DNA of 57,362 nt from Bacteroidota bacterium (lineage in GTDB: Bacteria; Bacteroidota; Rhodothermia; Balneolales; Balneolaceae): assembly GCA_027621355.1 (NCBI GenBank), contig JAQCBZ010000008.1, positions 1 through 57,362 on the forward strand, given 5' to 3'. Below are positions 38,487 to 46,609 of the stretch, one piece after another. How positions within the stretch are numbered: position 1 is the stretch's first letter; every line of letters starts with the position of its first letter. The notes beneath the pieces were generated by a model that ran no database searches, had not been told where the DNA came from, and saw only the letters and a list, made by a program, of their open reading frames with translations. The position numbers and the translations under genes are program-made.

Positions 38487-38912
38487 ATGAGAGCAAAAGA
38501 TCTTATAACCTTCTTTATCCTTGGAATCTTCTTTGGCTTCATCTTAATGAAAGCAGAGGTTATTTCATGGTTCCGCATCCAAGAGATGTTCTTTTTTGAC
38601 AGCTTCCACATGTATGGCGTGATTGGTTCTGCTATTGTAGTAGGTGCCTTGGGTATCCTTTGGATTAAAAAGAGTAACGTAAAAGACTCCGATGGCAACC
38701 CCATCACGATTCCACCAAAAGATCCATCACAAGTGACACGTTATCTAGTGGGCGGATCCATTTTTGGACTTGGGTGGTCTCTAATCGGGGCTTGTCCTGC
38801 ACCCATGTTCACCTTGGTTGGAGCGGGAGCTACCGTGTTTGTGGTGCCGATACTCACGGCCATCTTGGGAACGTATGTTTATGGGATGGTTCGTCATCAG
38901 ATTCCCCATTGA
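38487..38912 (+). CDS. YeeE/YedE family protein, second half
   Basis: 141 residues, about four membrane helices. The signature GLGWSLIGACPAP carries Cys103, the counterpart of the GCTSGH cysteine in the preceding gene. A GAGGA ribosome-binding site sits at 38474-38478, 8 bases before the ATG. Probably pairs with the upstream protein to make a complete sulfur-compound channel. Confidence 0.88.
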   Translation: MRAKDLITFFILGIFFGFILMKAEVISWFRIQEMFFFDSFHMYGVIGSAIVVGALGILWIKKSNVKDSDGNPITIPPKDPSQVTRYLVGGSIFGLGWSLIGACPAPMFTLVGAGATVFVVPILTAILGTYVYGMVRHQIPH

Positions 38913-38973
38913 TAAAGAGCATTAATCAAGCAATCATTACATCATCAAGTAAAAAAACAAACAGGAGTTCATT

Positions 38974-40386
38974 ATGTATTTCAAACAATTCTTTGACGAA
39001 AAACTTGCCCAGTACTCTTACCTAGTTGGCTGTCAAGCCAATGGCCAAGCCGTTGTGATTGATCCAATGCGTGACATTGATCAGTACATCGAGGATGCAG
39101 CTGCTCAGAAAATGACCATCGTTGCTGCAGCCGACACACACATTCATGCCGATTACATTTCCGGTCTTCGTGAGTTTGCAGAGCGTGGAATCAAGGTTTA
39201 TGCCTCAGACGAAGGAGACGCAGATTGGAAATATGAGTGGTTACTCAACAACGACTCTTATGACTACCAGTTAATGTATGATGGGGATGCGTTCAAAGTG
39301 GGTAATATCGAAATCAAGGCATGGCATACCCCTGGCCATACGCCAGAGCACCTCAGCTATTTCATTACCGATGGCGCCGCTGCTGATGAGCCCATGGGTA
39401 TTGCTACGGGTGACTTTGTCTTTGTGGGAGATGTAGGACGCCCTGATTTACTCGAGTCTGCAGCCGCCGTAGAGGGAGCGATGGAGCCCTCAGCACGTAC
39501 GCTCTACAAAACGGTTGAGAGCTTCAAGTCGATGCCAGAATACATGCAGGTTTGGCCAGGGCATGGTGCTGGATCGGCATGCGGTAAAGCCCTTGGCGCT
39601 ATTCCAGAAACAACGGTAGGCTATGAGCTTCGATACAATGCTTCTATCAAAGCGGCATCTTCGGAAGATAACTTCGTGAAATTTATCCTTGAAGGGCAGC
39701 CTGAGCCACCCATGTACTTTGCTCGCATGAAACGCGACAACAAAATAGGTCCTCGAGTGTTGAAAGATTGCTATCCACAACCTAACCGCTTGAGCATTCA
39801 AGAGATTGGTGGATTGGATACGTCAAAAGTTGTTGTACTTGATACTCGTAGCAAAGAAGAATTCATCGCAGGTCACCTGAAGGGTTCTTTACTCTCACCT
39901 ATGGACAAGCAATTTAATACCATTGCGGGTTCGTTCATTCTTGAGGACGAAGAGATCTATCTCGTAATCGATGAAGCTCAGGTCGATGAAGCAGTCACCG
40001 ATTTAATTCGCATTGGGCTAGATCACATCAAAGGGTTCATCACTCCTGAGGACTTAGCTTCGTTCGGTGAGTCTGCTGGGGGGCTAGAGACGATGTCAAC
40101 GATGACTTTTGCTGATCTTAACTCCAAGCTCAACGAAGGCTTCCATGTGGTGGATGTGCGTAAGGCTACGGAGTATGCAGAAGGACATGCTGAAGGAGCC
40201 ACGAATATTGCTCACACTCGCTTAAAAGTTCGGAAGGATGAGCTTGGTGAGAGTGGAAAATATGTGGTTCACTGTAAGAGTGGTGCGCGTGCAGCAGTCT
40301 CTGCTTCACTACTCAAACGTGAGGGACATGAGATTGCACTCGTCCAAGACGATGTTGCCAATCTGGCCTCTCCTGTGACAGCATAA
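38974..40386 (+). CDS. MBL-fold hydrolase with two rhodanese domains (persulfide dioxygenase-like)
   Basis: 470 residues with a good AGGAG site 6 bases before the ATG. Residues ~1-250 form an MBL domain of the ETHE1/persulfide-dioxygenase type (THIHADYISG with His56, His58, Asp60; HTPGHTPEHLSY; PGHGAGSACGK). Residues ~275-360 are a rhodanese fold whose active-site loop has no cysteine (YLVIDEAQVD), and residues ~375-465 are a second rhodanese with Cys434 in HCKSGAR. Such proteins oxidise glutathione or protein persulfides to sulfite. Context with YeeE pair and SulP suggests sulfide/persulfide handling. Confidence 0.93.
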   Translation: MYFKQFFDEKLAQYSYLVGCQANGQAVVIDPMRDIDQYIEDAAAQKMTIVAAADTHIHADYISGLREFAERGIKVYASDEGDADWKYEWLLNNDSYDYQLMYDGDAFKVGNIEIKAWHTPGHTPEHLSYFITDGAAADEPMGIATGDFVFVGDVGRPDLLESAAAVEGAMEPSARTLYKTVESFKSMPEYMQVWPGHGAGSACGKALGAIPETTVGYELRYNASIKAASSEDNFVKFILEGQPEPPMYFARMKRDNKIGPRVLKDCYPQPNRLSIQEIGGLDTSKVVVLDTRSKEEFIAGHLKGSLLSPMDKQFNTIAGSFILEDEEIYLVIDEAQVDEAVTDLIRIGLDHIKGFITPEDLASFGESAGGLETMSTMTFADLNSKLNEGFHVVDVRKATEYAEGHAEGATNIAHTRLKVRKDELGESGKYVVHCKSGARAAVSASLLKREGHEIALVQDDVANLASPVTA

Positions 40387-40437
40387 AGCCTGTCACAGCA
40401 CAAAACTACCATCGAGTAATTCGACTAGGACCTATTG

Positions 40438-42183
40438 ATGATGAATGCATCGATTTCACGCTTCTTGCCAGGATTAAAGTGGGTCGGTAACTACAATGCC
40501 GACCTCTTTAAGAGTGATTTAACCGCTGGATTGACGGTCGCCGTGATGCTCATTCCTCAAGGGATGGCATACTCCGTCTTGGCAGGTCTACCCCCAATCT
40601 ATGGCTTGTATGCCTCGATTGTGCCAATTCTGATCTATGCCTTGTTAGGAACATCTGCGCAATTAGCGGTGGGTCCTGTCGCGATGGTGAGTTTGCTAAT
40701 CTATACGGGTGTTGGTGCCATTGCCGACGTTGGATCCGATGCATTTATCCAATTGTCCATATTGACGGCACTGGGTGTTGGAGTGATTCAGCTAGCCATG
40801 GGGCTGTTTCGGATGGGATTTATGGTCAATTTCCTTTCCCATCCCGTATTAAGTGGATTTACCTCCGCTGCCGCCCTAATCATTGGGACCAGTCAATTAA
40901 AAAGTCTTTTTGGAGTGGACCTTCCCTCTTCCAAACTCATTCATGAGGTTTGGGGGGCATTCTTTCAAAATCTAGGGGGTATTAATGGGGTGACCGCAGC
41001 CATTGGGCTTGGATCCGTTGCTTTACTCATGGGTCTACGTAAGTGGAACAAAAAATTTCCTGGGGCCTTGGCTGTCGTGGTTCTTGGTACTGCCATTACC
41101 GCGTTGATGAGTCTAAATGGGCAAGGTGTGGCCATTGTTGGCGATGTTCCTCAAGGTTTACCATCCTTTGGAGTACCCGCATTTTCTATGGCTAGCCTTC
41201 AAGCTCTACTTCCCACCATCCTAGCAATTGCGTTGGTTGGATACATGGAATCCATTGCTGTGGCTAAGTCTATTGCCACTAGACGGGGCTATAAAGTGGT
41301 TCCTAACCAGGAACTGATCGGTTTAGGTGCCGCCAACATTTTCGGGTCGTTTTTTCAGTCATTCCCCACAACGGGTGGGTTGTCTAGAACCGCTGTAAAT
41401 GATCAATCGGGCGCCGAAACCAACTGGGCTGCAATCATTAGTGTGGTCTTTATTAGTCTCACGCTATTATTTCTAACACCCTATTTTTATTACCTCCCCA
41501 AAGCGGTGTTAGCAGCCATTATTATGGTGGCGGTAGCTGGGCTTTTTGATGCTAAAGAAATGAAGCATCTCTGGCTAACCGACAAAAAAGATTTTGCCAT
41601 GTTGGCTGCAACGTTTGTAGCAACTTTGACTCTTGGGATCGAAGAGGGAATTGGTGTAGGGGTCTTGCTCTCCATTATTATGGTGGTCTATAGTAGCTCA
41701 AAACCACATGTGGCTGAATTGGGTCGGTTGGACGGGACTCGAACCTACCGCAATCTCGCACGTTATGACGAAGCAACGCGTGTCGATGGTGTGTTAGTCT
41801 ATCGATTCGATTCCCCCCTCTTTTTTGGGAATAGTGAGCGTTTTGGGGATGCCTTGCGTGAAAAAATGGAGGCTCGAGAAGAGGATATTTCTCAGGTGAT
41901 ACTAGACTTTGCAGGTATTCACTCCATCGACTCAACAGGTGTGCATGCCTTGGAGACACTCGTTGATGAGCTTCAAGGCAACGGCATTGGGGTAAAACTT
42001 AGTGGTGTCATTGGCCCTGTACGTGACATACTACACAAAACTCATGTGATGGATCTCGTGGGTGAAGATCACTTTTATTTTGATGTGCAAGATGCAGTGG
42101 ACTCGCTGGCGGCACATGGAGTGTCTGCAGGCAGTATGTCGAAGACAGCTCATTCAGCTGCTCAGGCAAACGGGAAGTCTTGA
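40438..42183 (+). CDS. SulP-family sulfate/anion permease with STAS domain
   Basis: 581 residues from the ATG at 40438, which lies 7 bases after an AGGA site; a TTG one codon upstream is also open. About 12 membrane helices with SulP signatures (GLTVAVMLIPQGMAYSVLAGLPPIYGLYAS; FFQSFPTTGGLSRTAVN). The C-terminal ~130 residues form a STAS domain with DFAGIHSIDSTGVHALE. Exchanges or symports sulfate, bicarbonate or other anions. As last gene of the sulfur operon it may export the sulfite or sulfate formed by the MBL-rhodanese enzyme; direction is not known. Confidence 0.93.
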   Translation: MMNASISRFLPGLKWVGNYNADLFKSDLTAGLTVAVMLIPQGMAYSVLAGLPPIYGLYASIVPILIYALLGTSAQLAVGPVAMVSLLIYTGVGAIADVGSDAFIQLSILTALGVGVIQLAMGLFRMGFMVNFLSHPVLSGFTSAAALIIGTSQLKSLFGVDLPSSKLIHEVWGAFFQNLGGINGVTAAIGLGSVALLMGLRKWNKKFPGALAVVVLGTAITALMSLNGQGVAIVGDVPQGLPSFGVPAFSMASLQALLPTILAIALVGYMESIAVAKSIATRRGYKVVPNQELIGLGAANIFGSFFQSFPTTGGLSRTAVNDQSGAETNWAAIISVVFISLTLLFLTPYFYYLPKAVLAAIIMVAVAGLFDAKEMKHLWLTDKKDFAMLAATFVATLTLGIEEGIGVGVLLSIIMVVYSSSKPHVAELGRLDGTRTYRNLARYDEATRVDGVLVYRFDSPLFFGNSERFGDALREKMEAREEDISQVILDFAGIHSIDSTGVHALETLVDELQGNGIGVKLSGVIGPVRDILHKTHVMDLVGEDHFYFDVQDAVDSLAAHGVSAGSMSKTAHSAAQANGKS

Positions 42184-42285
42184 CTGTAAAAAAGGGTTCG
42201 TCTTTTTGCGAATCAATTGGCATATTTAGACTAAGCAAGCATTGCCTAGCTAGGTGATTGTCCCTCATTATTTTGCCCCATTTTC

Positions 42286-43005
42286 GTGAACTCACTCCAA
42301 AACATACTACGTGCCGGTTCTATCCTTGTCATTGGACTCTTCCTAGCGAACGGTCAAGTCACCATTGCACAAACTAGCTCTATAACCCAAGATCCTTCTA
42401 CAGAGCTTTCCAATCGTTTTGCGTTGACCGCTAGTGCTGGTCTAAACGGATTTGGTGGAGAACTGGTCTGGGGAATTGGTGAAAAGCTCAATTCACGCAT
42501 TGGATTCCATGGTGGTGCTGTCGGGCTTGATGGAGAGTTTGACAATCAAGAGCCGACAATCGGGTTTAATGGGGATATTTCTCTATCAAGTCTGTCTCTT
42601 ATTCTGGATTATTACCCCTTTGGCAAAGTTGTGGGGTTCTCTCTGGGAGCCTACTCACACACTCAAACGTTTAGTCTTGACGGCGAAGCGCTTGAAAACT
42701 ACGTGATTGATGATCGTGCATTCACGCCAGGGGAGCTTGGCACAATGAGCGCAACTCTTGAGTATGCCTCAAGTATCAAACCCTATGTCGGTCTTGTACT
42801 TGGGCACCCCACTCGACTCAAGGGTCGTGTAAAAGCGCATGTGCAAATCGGAGCAATGTATAGCGGAGCCCCAACATTGAACCTTGAAGCAACTGGGATG
42901 ATTGCTCCTACAGCCGATAATGAGGCTAAACTAAATGATGCGTTGCAAGATTTTCCGTGGACACCCGTCCTTAATTTGGGGGTCTCCGTAAGGATTCGCG
43001 ATTAG
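42286..43005 (+). CDS. Exported hypothetical protein, beta-barrel-like
   Basis: 239 residues starting at GTG. Signal peptide (SILVIGLFLANGQVTIAQ) followed by strands rich in Gly and aromatic residues (FALTASAGLNGFGGELVWGIG, SLILDYYPFGKVVGFSLGAYS, PYVGLVLGHP) and a last strand PVLNLGVSVRIRD. It resembles small outer-membrane proteins of unknown role found in Bacteroidota and relatives. No motif suggests a substrate. Confidence 0.7.
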   Translation: MNSLQNILRAGSILVIGLFLANGQVTIAQTSSITQDPSTELSNRFALTASAGLNGFGGELVWGIGEKLNSRIGFHGGAVGLDGEFDNQEPTIGFNGDISLSSLSLILDYYPFGKVVGFSLGAYSHTQTFSLDGEALENYVIDDRAFTPGELGTMSATLEYASSIKPYVGLVLGHPTRLKGRVKAHVQIGAMYSGAPTLNLEATGMIAPTADNEAKLNDALQDFPWTPVLNLGVSVRIRD

Positions 43006-43047
43006 GTTCATAAATTCCCCTTATATTTACCGCTTCCTCTTTCGGTT

Positions 43048-43134
43048 GCCGCCGTGGCGGAATTGGTAGACGCGTTGGACTTAAAATCCAATTCGATGAC
43101 AAATCGAGTGCCGGTTCGAGCCCGGCCGGCGGTA
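43048..43134 (+). tRNA. tRNA-Leu (anticodon TAA)
   Basis: 87 bases folding as a class II tRNA: acceptor stem GCCGCCG/CGGCGGT (first pair G-U, as in E. coli tRNA-Leu), D-arm containing GGTAGACGCG, anticodon stem TTGGA/TCCAA with loop CTTAAAA (anticodon TAA at 43082-43084), a long variable arm typical of Leu, T-arm GCCGG TTCGAGC CCGGC, and discriminator A. No CCA is encoded, so CCA addition is required. Confidence 0.96.
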
Positions 43135-43184
43135 CATGGCTGAGACACTACTGATTGTGACAGCTGATTTTGACAGCCCCTAAT

Positions 43185-44612
43185 CTAGTATCCGAGTGTG
43201 GACAGAACCGAGCTTGTTTCGGTAGGTTCGCGAAAGACCTCAACACTCGTCTTTCCTTCTATTTCACGCACTAACACGTGCTTTGGCTGAGGGAGTAGGC
43301 AATGCTGGAGCCCACCATACCCCCCAACAGTTTCTTGGTATGCTCCCGTATGAAGAAAGGCCACATAAAGCTCTTTAGTCTTAGCAAACGTGGGCATGTA
43401 GAGGTGGTGCACCTCTTGGTCTGTTGTCGATGAGCTAGAAGAGAGCATAATATTGCCCTGATCATTGTAGTAGTCATCTCCATCACACGTCATTCCCCCA
43501 AGTGAAACGCGTTCGAAGTCTTCGAACCATCCATTCGTGGGTAGAGTGATAAATCGTTGGCTGATAGCCCAGGCATCCGGAAGATTCGACATAATGGAGC
43601 CGTCAAGCATATTCCATCGTTCACGATCATTTTGACTTTTTTGAAGCATCACATTCATCAGTAATCCACCACTTTCTCCAACATAAAAGGAGCCAAATTC
43701 TGTCACTATAGATGGATGAGGTGAATCAAATTCTTCACATGTCGTTTTGATTTGATCGATGACTTGATGAATAAGCGCAGCATAGTCAAAATCAAAATCG
43801 AGGGTTTTCTTGATGGGTAATCCACCCCCAATATTAAAAAGATGGATGCTAGAGCAAACACGTGAGGCCTCAGTATAGAGTCGACACGCTTTGATAAATT
43901 CATTCCAAAAATAGGCTGTGTCGCGAATCCCTGTGTTGATAAAGAAGTGAATCATCACGGGTATAAGGGTCTTTGAGTCGCTCAAGGAAGCCACCCATTC
44001 CAAAATCTTGGCAGATTTCATCCCAAGACGCGAGGTATAAAACTCAAAGGATGGGTCTTCTTCTGTCGCCACTCGAAATCCTACTTTGAGGCCATTTGGT
44101 TGACCCTCAAGAAGTCTTTGTACTTCGTGCTCATTATCTAGAATACAGACAAGATTTTGCATCCCTTGTTTGTGTAACCGCAAGATTGCATCGAGGTATC
44201 GATCGGACTTAAATCCATTACAAAGAATGTAAGCTTCATTGGATATGAACCCGTTGGCTAGCAACCATTGCACGATGTCGAGGTCGACAGCGGACGATGT
44301 TTCTATGTGGCATCCAGCCTTGGTGGTCTCTTCTAAGGCAAACCTAAAAGGAGAACTTTTGGTGGCGAAGGCTGGGATATAGGCTCCTTGGTATTGTTGA
44401 GCCTGCATGGCTTGCTCAAACCAACCATTCGCCTGCTCAACAGCTCGACGGATGGAGGGAATGTGATGAAAACGAAGGGGTGTGCCATGCTCTTTGGCAA
44501 GATCAAATAGGTCAAGACCATGGAATTTAAGTGTCCCATGGTCCGAAACATCCAAACCCGGTTGAGGCCATGTGTAGGTTTGGGAAAGTAGATCTATAAA
44601 GCGGCGGTTCAT
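43185..44612 (-). CDS. speA: Arginine decarboxylase (Bacteroidota-type, fold III PLP enzyme)
   Basis: 475 residues. An alanine-racemase-fold decarboxylase: FATKSSPFRFALE carries the PLP-binding lysine, NIGGGLPIKKT is the glycine-rich phosphate loop, and GGMTCDGDDYYND is the C-terminal active-site motif with the conserved cysteine and aspartates. Shorter than E. coli SpeA and like the arginine decarboxylases of Bacteroidota that feed spermidine synthesis. Diaminopimelate or carboxynorspermidine decarboxylase is less likely. Its start overlaps the end of the upstream secreted nuclease gene by 4 bases. Confidence 0.85.
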   Translation of the reverse strand: MNRRFIDLLSQTYTWPQPGLDVSDHGTLKFHGLDLFDLAKEHGTPLRFHHIPSIRRAVEQANGWFEQAMQAQQYQGAYIPAFATKSSPFRFALEETTKAGCHIETSSAVDLDIVQWLLANGFISNEAYILCNGFKSDRYLDAILRLHKQGMQNLVCILDNEHEVQRLLEGQPNGLKVGFRVATEEDPSFEFYTSRLGMKSAKILEWVASLSDSKTLIPVMIHFFINTGIRDTAYFWNEFIKACRLYTEASRVCSSIHLFNIGGGLPIKKTLDFDFDYAALIHQVIDQIKTTCEEFDSPHPSIVTEFGSFYVGESGGLLMNVMLQKSQNDRERWNMLDGSIMSNLPDAWAISQRFITLPTNGWFEDFERVSLGGMTCDGDDYYNDQGNIMLSSSSSTTDQEVHHLYMPTFAKTKELYVAFLHTGAYQETVGGYGGLQHCLLPQPKHVLVREIEGKTSVEVFREPTETSSVLSTLGY

Positions 44613-46405
44613 CGAATCAAAGATACAACTTTGGTATCTGAGAATGATGTTGTTTGTATTCGAAGGAAGTAGGTTCCACTTGGGTAGGACTCCATTGATA
44701 AGGTTAGGGTGTGTTGTCCACTTGGCTGAAGGCCCCGAGGGATGTGTCGAACAGTTTGTCCTATACTATTAATAACATCGACAGTGGCTGATGCAGCTTG
44801 ATCTAAAGTGTAAATTATCTGCAAAGAGGGATTAAAAGGATTGGGATAGGCTTGATCAATGCGAACAGAGGATGGAACCGATCCTAGATTTAGGTGCTCT
44901 TGCGTCGATGTTGCGTTTGGAAACCCAAAATCAACCACGACTGGCAAGTGGTCAGAGGCTTCTTGTGTATCGAGTTTTTCAAGTCCTTCTGCAACCCCAC
45001 CTGGGGCAAACGCCTCGTCAGGGAGGCTTGGCGTATGCAGACTAAAGGCGTTTTTTTGTGTCAAGACAGAGCCAGAGTAGACTATGTAGTCGAGTCGACC
45101 CGCCCCAAAAGATGATTGGGGGCTATACCATGTAAAGCTTGTCGGCATAAACGGATTTGCGGCCTTACTGTCTTCAAAGGAGGATCCATCCCAATCAGGT
45201 GTCATATCGGGACCGTAGCTAGGATCGGTGTATTCACCATGCACCAATGTTCGCTGTTGATCGGCGTCACGAACCAAATTCATATCACCCGTGATGATGA
45301 TAGGTGTGCCCTCCTCAAGGTGAAACGCCTCGGGTCCCTCCCCTTTTTTAGCACGATCGATAAACTGCATCATATTGTTAAACGCTAGCCGGCGCCCATC
45401 ATCATTGTTACAGCAAGGGGGATGAGACGAAATCACCATGATGGGTTGCCCCTCTTTGTCCACCATGTAGACGGTGCTCTCCTTGTCAATTTGATCCGAG
45501 GCTACCACCGGGTATCGAGAAATCAGGTGCGTATCTCCCTCTCCAGCGTCGTGACCCCCATGATACCACGCCTTGCCTTCTGTAGTTGGAAGCCACTGCT
45601 CAAAGAGCGAAGCCAATTGTGCGCTGGAGTAATTATACACCTCCTGAACGCCCACGATATCGGGGTCAAGAGCTTTAAAGAGTCGACCAAATCGTGGATT
45701 TACAAGGACATCAAACGGGTTGTCGCGTTGTACATTGTAACTTACCACGCGCATATCGCTTTCATCCTCTTTGGTAATGCTAAATATGTCCGGCTCGTAC
45801 ACTTGGTCGCGCATTGTGTATGATAACACCCCAGTTTCTTCTCGTAGTGTCGTCCCTTCTGCGATCCCCACACGAATATTGTCACCTACCAACCATGGCG
45901 CATCCTCCAAGATGATTCGCCGATCAATGACCACTTCGAATTCCCTCGAAGACACGGTAGGAGCGTTGACCATTCCCATGTCATATGAGGATTTTTCCAC
46001 GGTCGCAGTACTCAAATAGGCCGTGATATCGCGATCCCCAAACGCTATCATCAGTTCCGCTCCCAATGTATTCCCCCCAGAGGACCACGCGCGCCCCGTC
46101 TGGGCATTGGCATCTGCATCTATCAGCCACACATAATCATGACCATCTTGCAGAATAATCTCTTCCGCAAACTCCATGTAGAGGTATAAATAGCGGTCAT
46201 CATTGGTCATTTTGAGGGTTTTGAGCCCTGAGAGTGACCTTTCTTGTTCAAATAATGGGTCAATCTGCGTCCAGTCGTCGTACGATTCATCCAACTGAAT
46301 CGTCTGTGCAAGCACCCTGATGGGCATAAAGAAGATTGCAGCAGTGATCGATACAGCGACAAATGCTGAGGCCAGCATGTTAAAGGCAGGAATAGTGATT
46401 TTCAT
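44609..46405 (-). CDS. Secreted endonuclease/exonuclease/phosphatase protein with sorting-type C-terminus
   Basis: 598 residues. Signal peptide (ASAFVAVSITAAIFFMPIRVLAQ), an N-terminal beta-sandwich domain (~40-215, resembling extracellular carbohydrate-binding type modules), then an EEP domain: VVSYNVQRDNPFD, DIVGVQEVYN, ITGDMNLVRD, LDYIVYSG and ASDHLPVVVDF give the usual Asn, Glu, Asp and His catalytic set. The last ~80 residues (YPNPFNPSLQIIYTLD ... SGTYFLRIQT) are a sorting domain. Likely an extracellular nuclease or phosphodiesterase for nutrient scavenging. Coupled to speA by an ATGA overlap. Confidence 0.88.
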   Translation of the reverse strand: MKITIPAFNMLASAFVAVSITAAIFFMPIRVLAQTIQLDESYDDWTQIDPLFEQERSLSGLKTLKMTNDDRYLYLYMEFAEEIILQDGHDYVWLIDADANAQTGRAWSSGGNTLGAELMIAFGDRDITAYLSTATVEKSSYDMGMVNAPTVSSREFEVVIDRRIILEDAPWLVGDNIRVGIAEGTTLREETGVLSYTMRDQVYEPDIFSITKEDESDMRVVSYNVQRDNPFDVLVNPRFGRLFKALDPDIVGVQEVYNYSSAQLASLFEQWLPTTEGKAWYHGGHDAGEGDTHLISRYPVVASDQIDKESTVYMVDKEGQPIMVISSHPPCCNNDDGRRLAFNNMMQFIDRAKKGEGPEAFHLEEGTPIIITGDMNLVRDADQQRTLVHGEYTDPSYGPDMTPDWDGSSFEDSKAANPFMPTSFTWYSPQSSFGAGRLDYIVYSGSVLTQKNAFSLHTPSLPDEAFAPGGVAEGLEKLDTQEASDHLPVVVDFGFPNATSTQEHLNLGSVPSSVRIDQAYPNPFNPSLQIIYTLDQAASATVDVINSIGQTVRHIPRGLQPSGQHTLTLSMESYPSGTYFLRIQTTSFSDTKVVSLIR

Positions 46406-46609
46406 TAGTCAAAGATAGGATACTCGGACATTTTCACACGCATCAAGAGCCTATGTTTGTCTTACCTTGAACAAATTTAACGAAAGCATAATGGCGTTCT
46501 TCTTTTCAACTCGCCATACTAGTGTTGCGGAGTAGAAAAAAATGTGCTGTCATCTCAGAAAGATTTCCATGGACTCACCCTTTGACCCTTTTATCCACCA
46601 CAAAAATCT

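Noticed and set aside
46591-46600. TTATCCACC near 46.59 kb and TTATCCACT near 48.61 kb as further DnaA boxes
   Set aside because: Single mismatched copies without neighbours, one inside a coding region; expected by chance.
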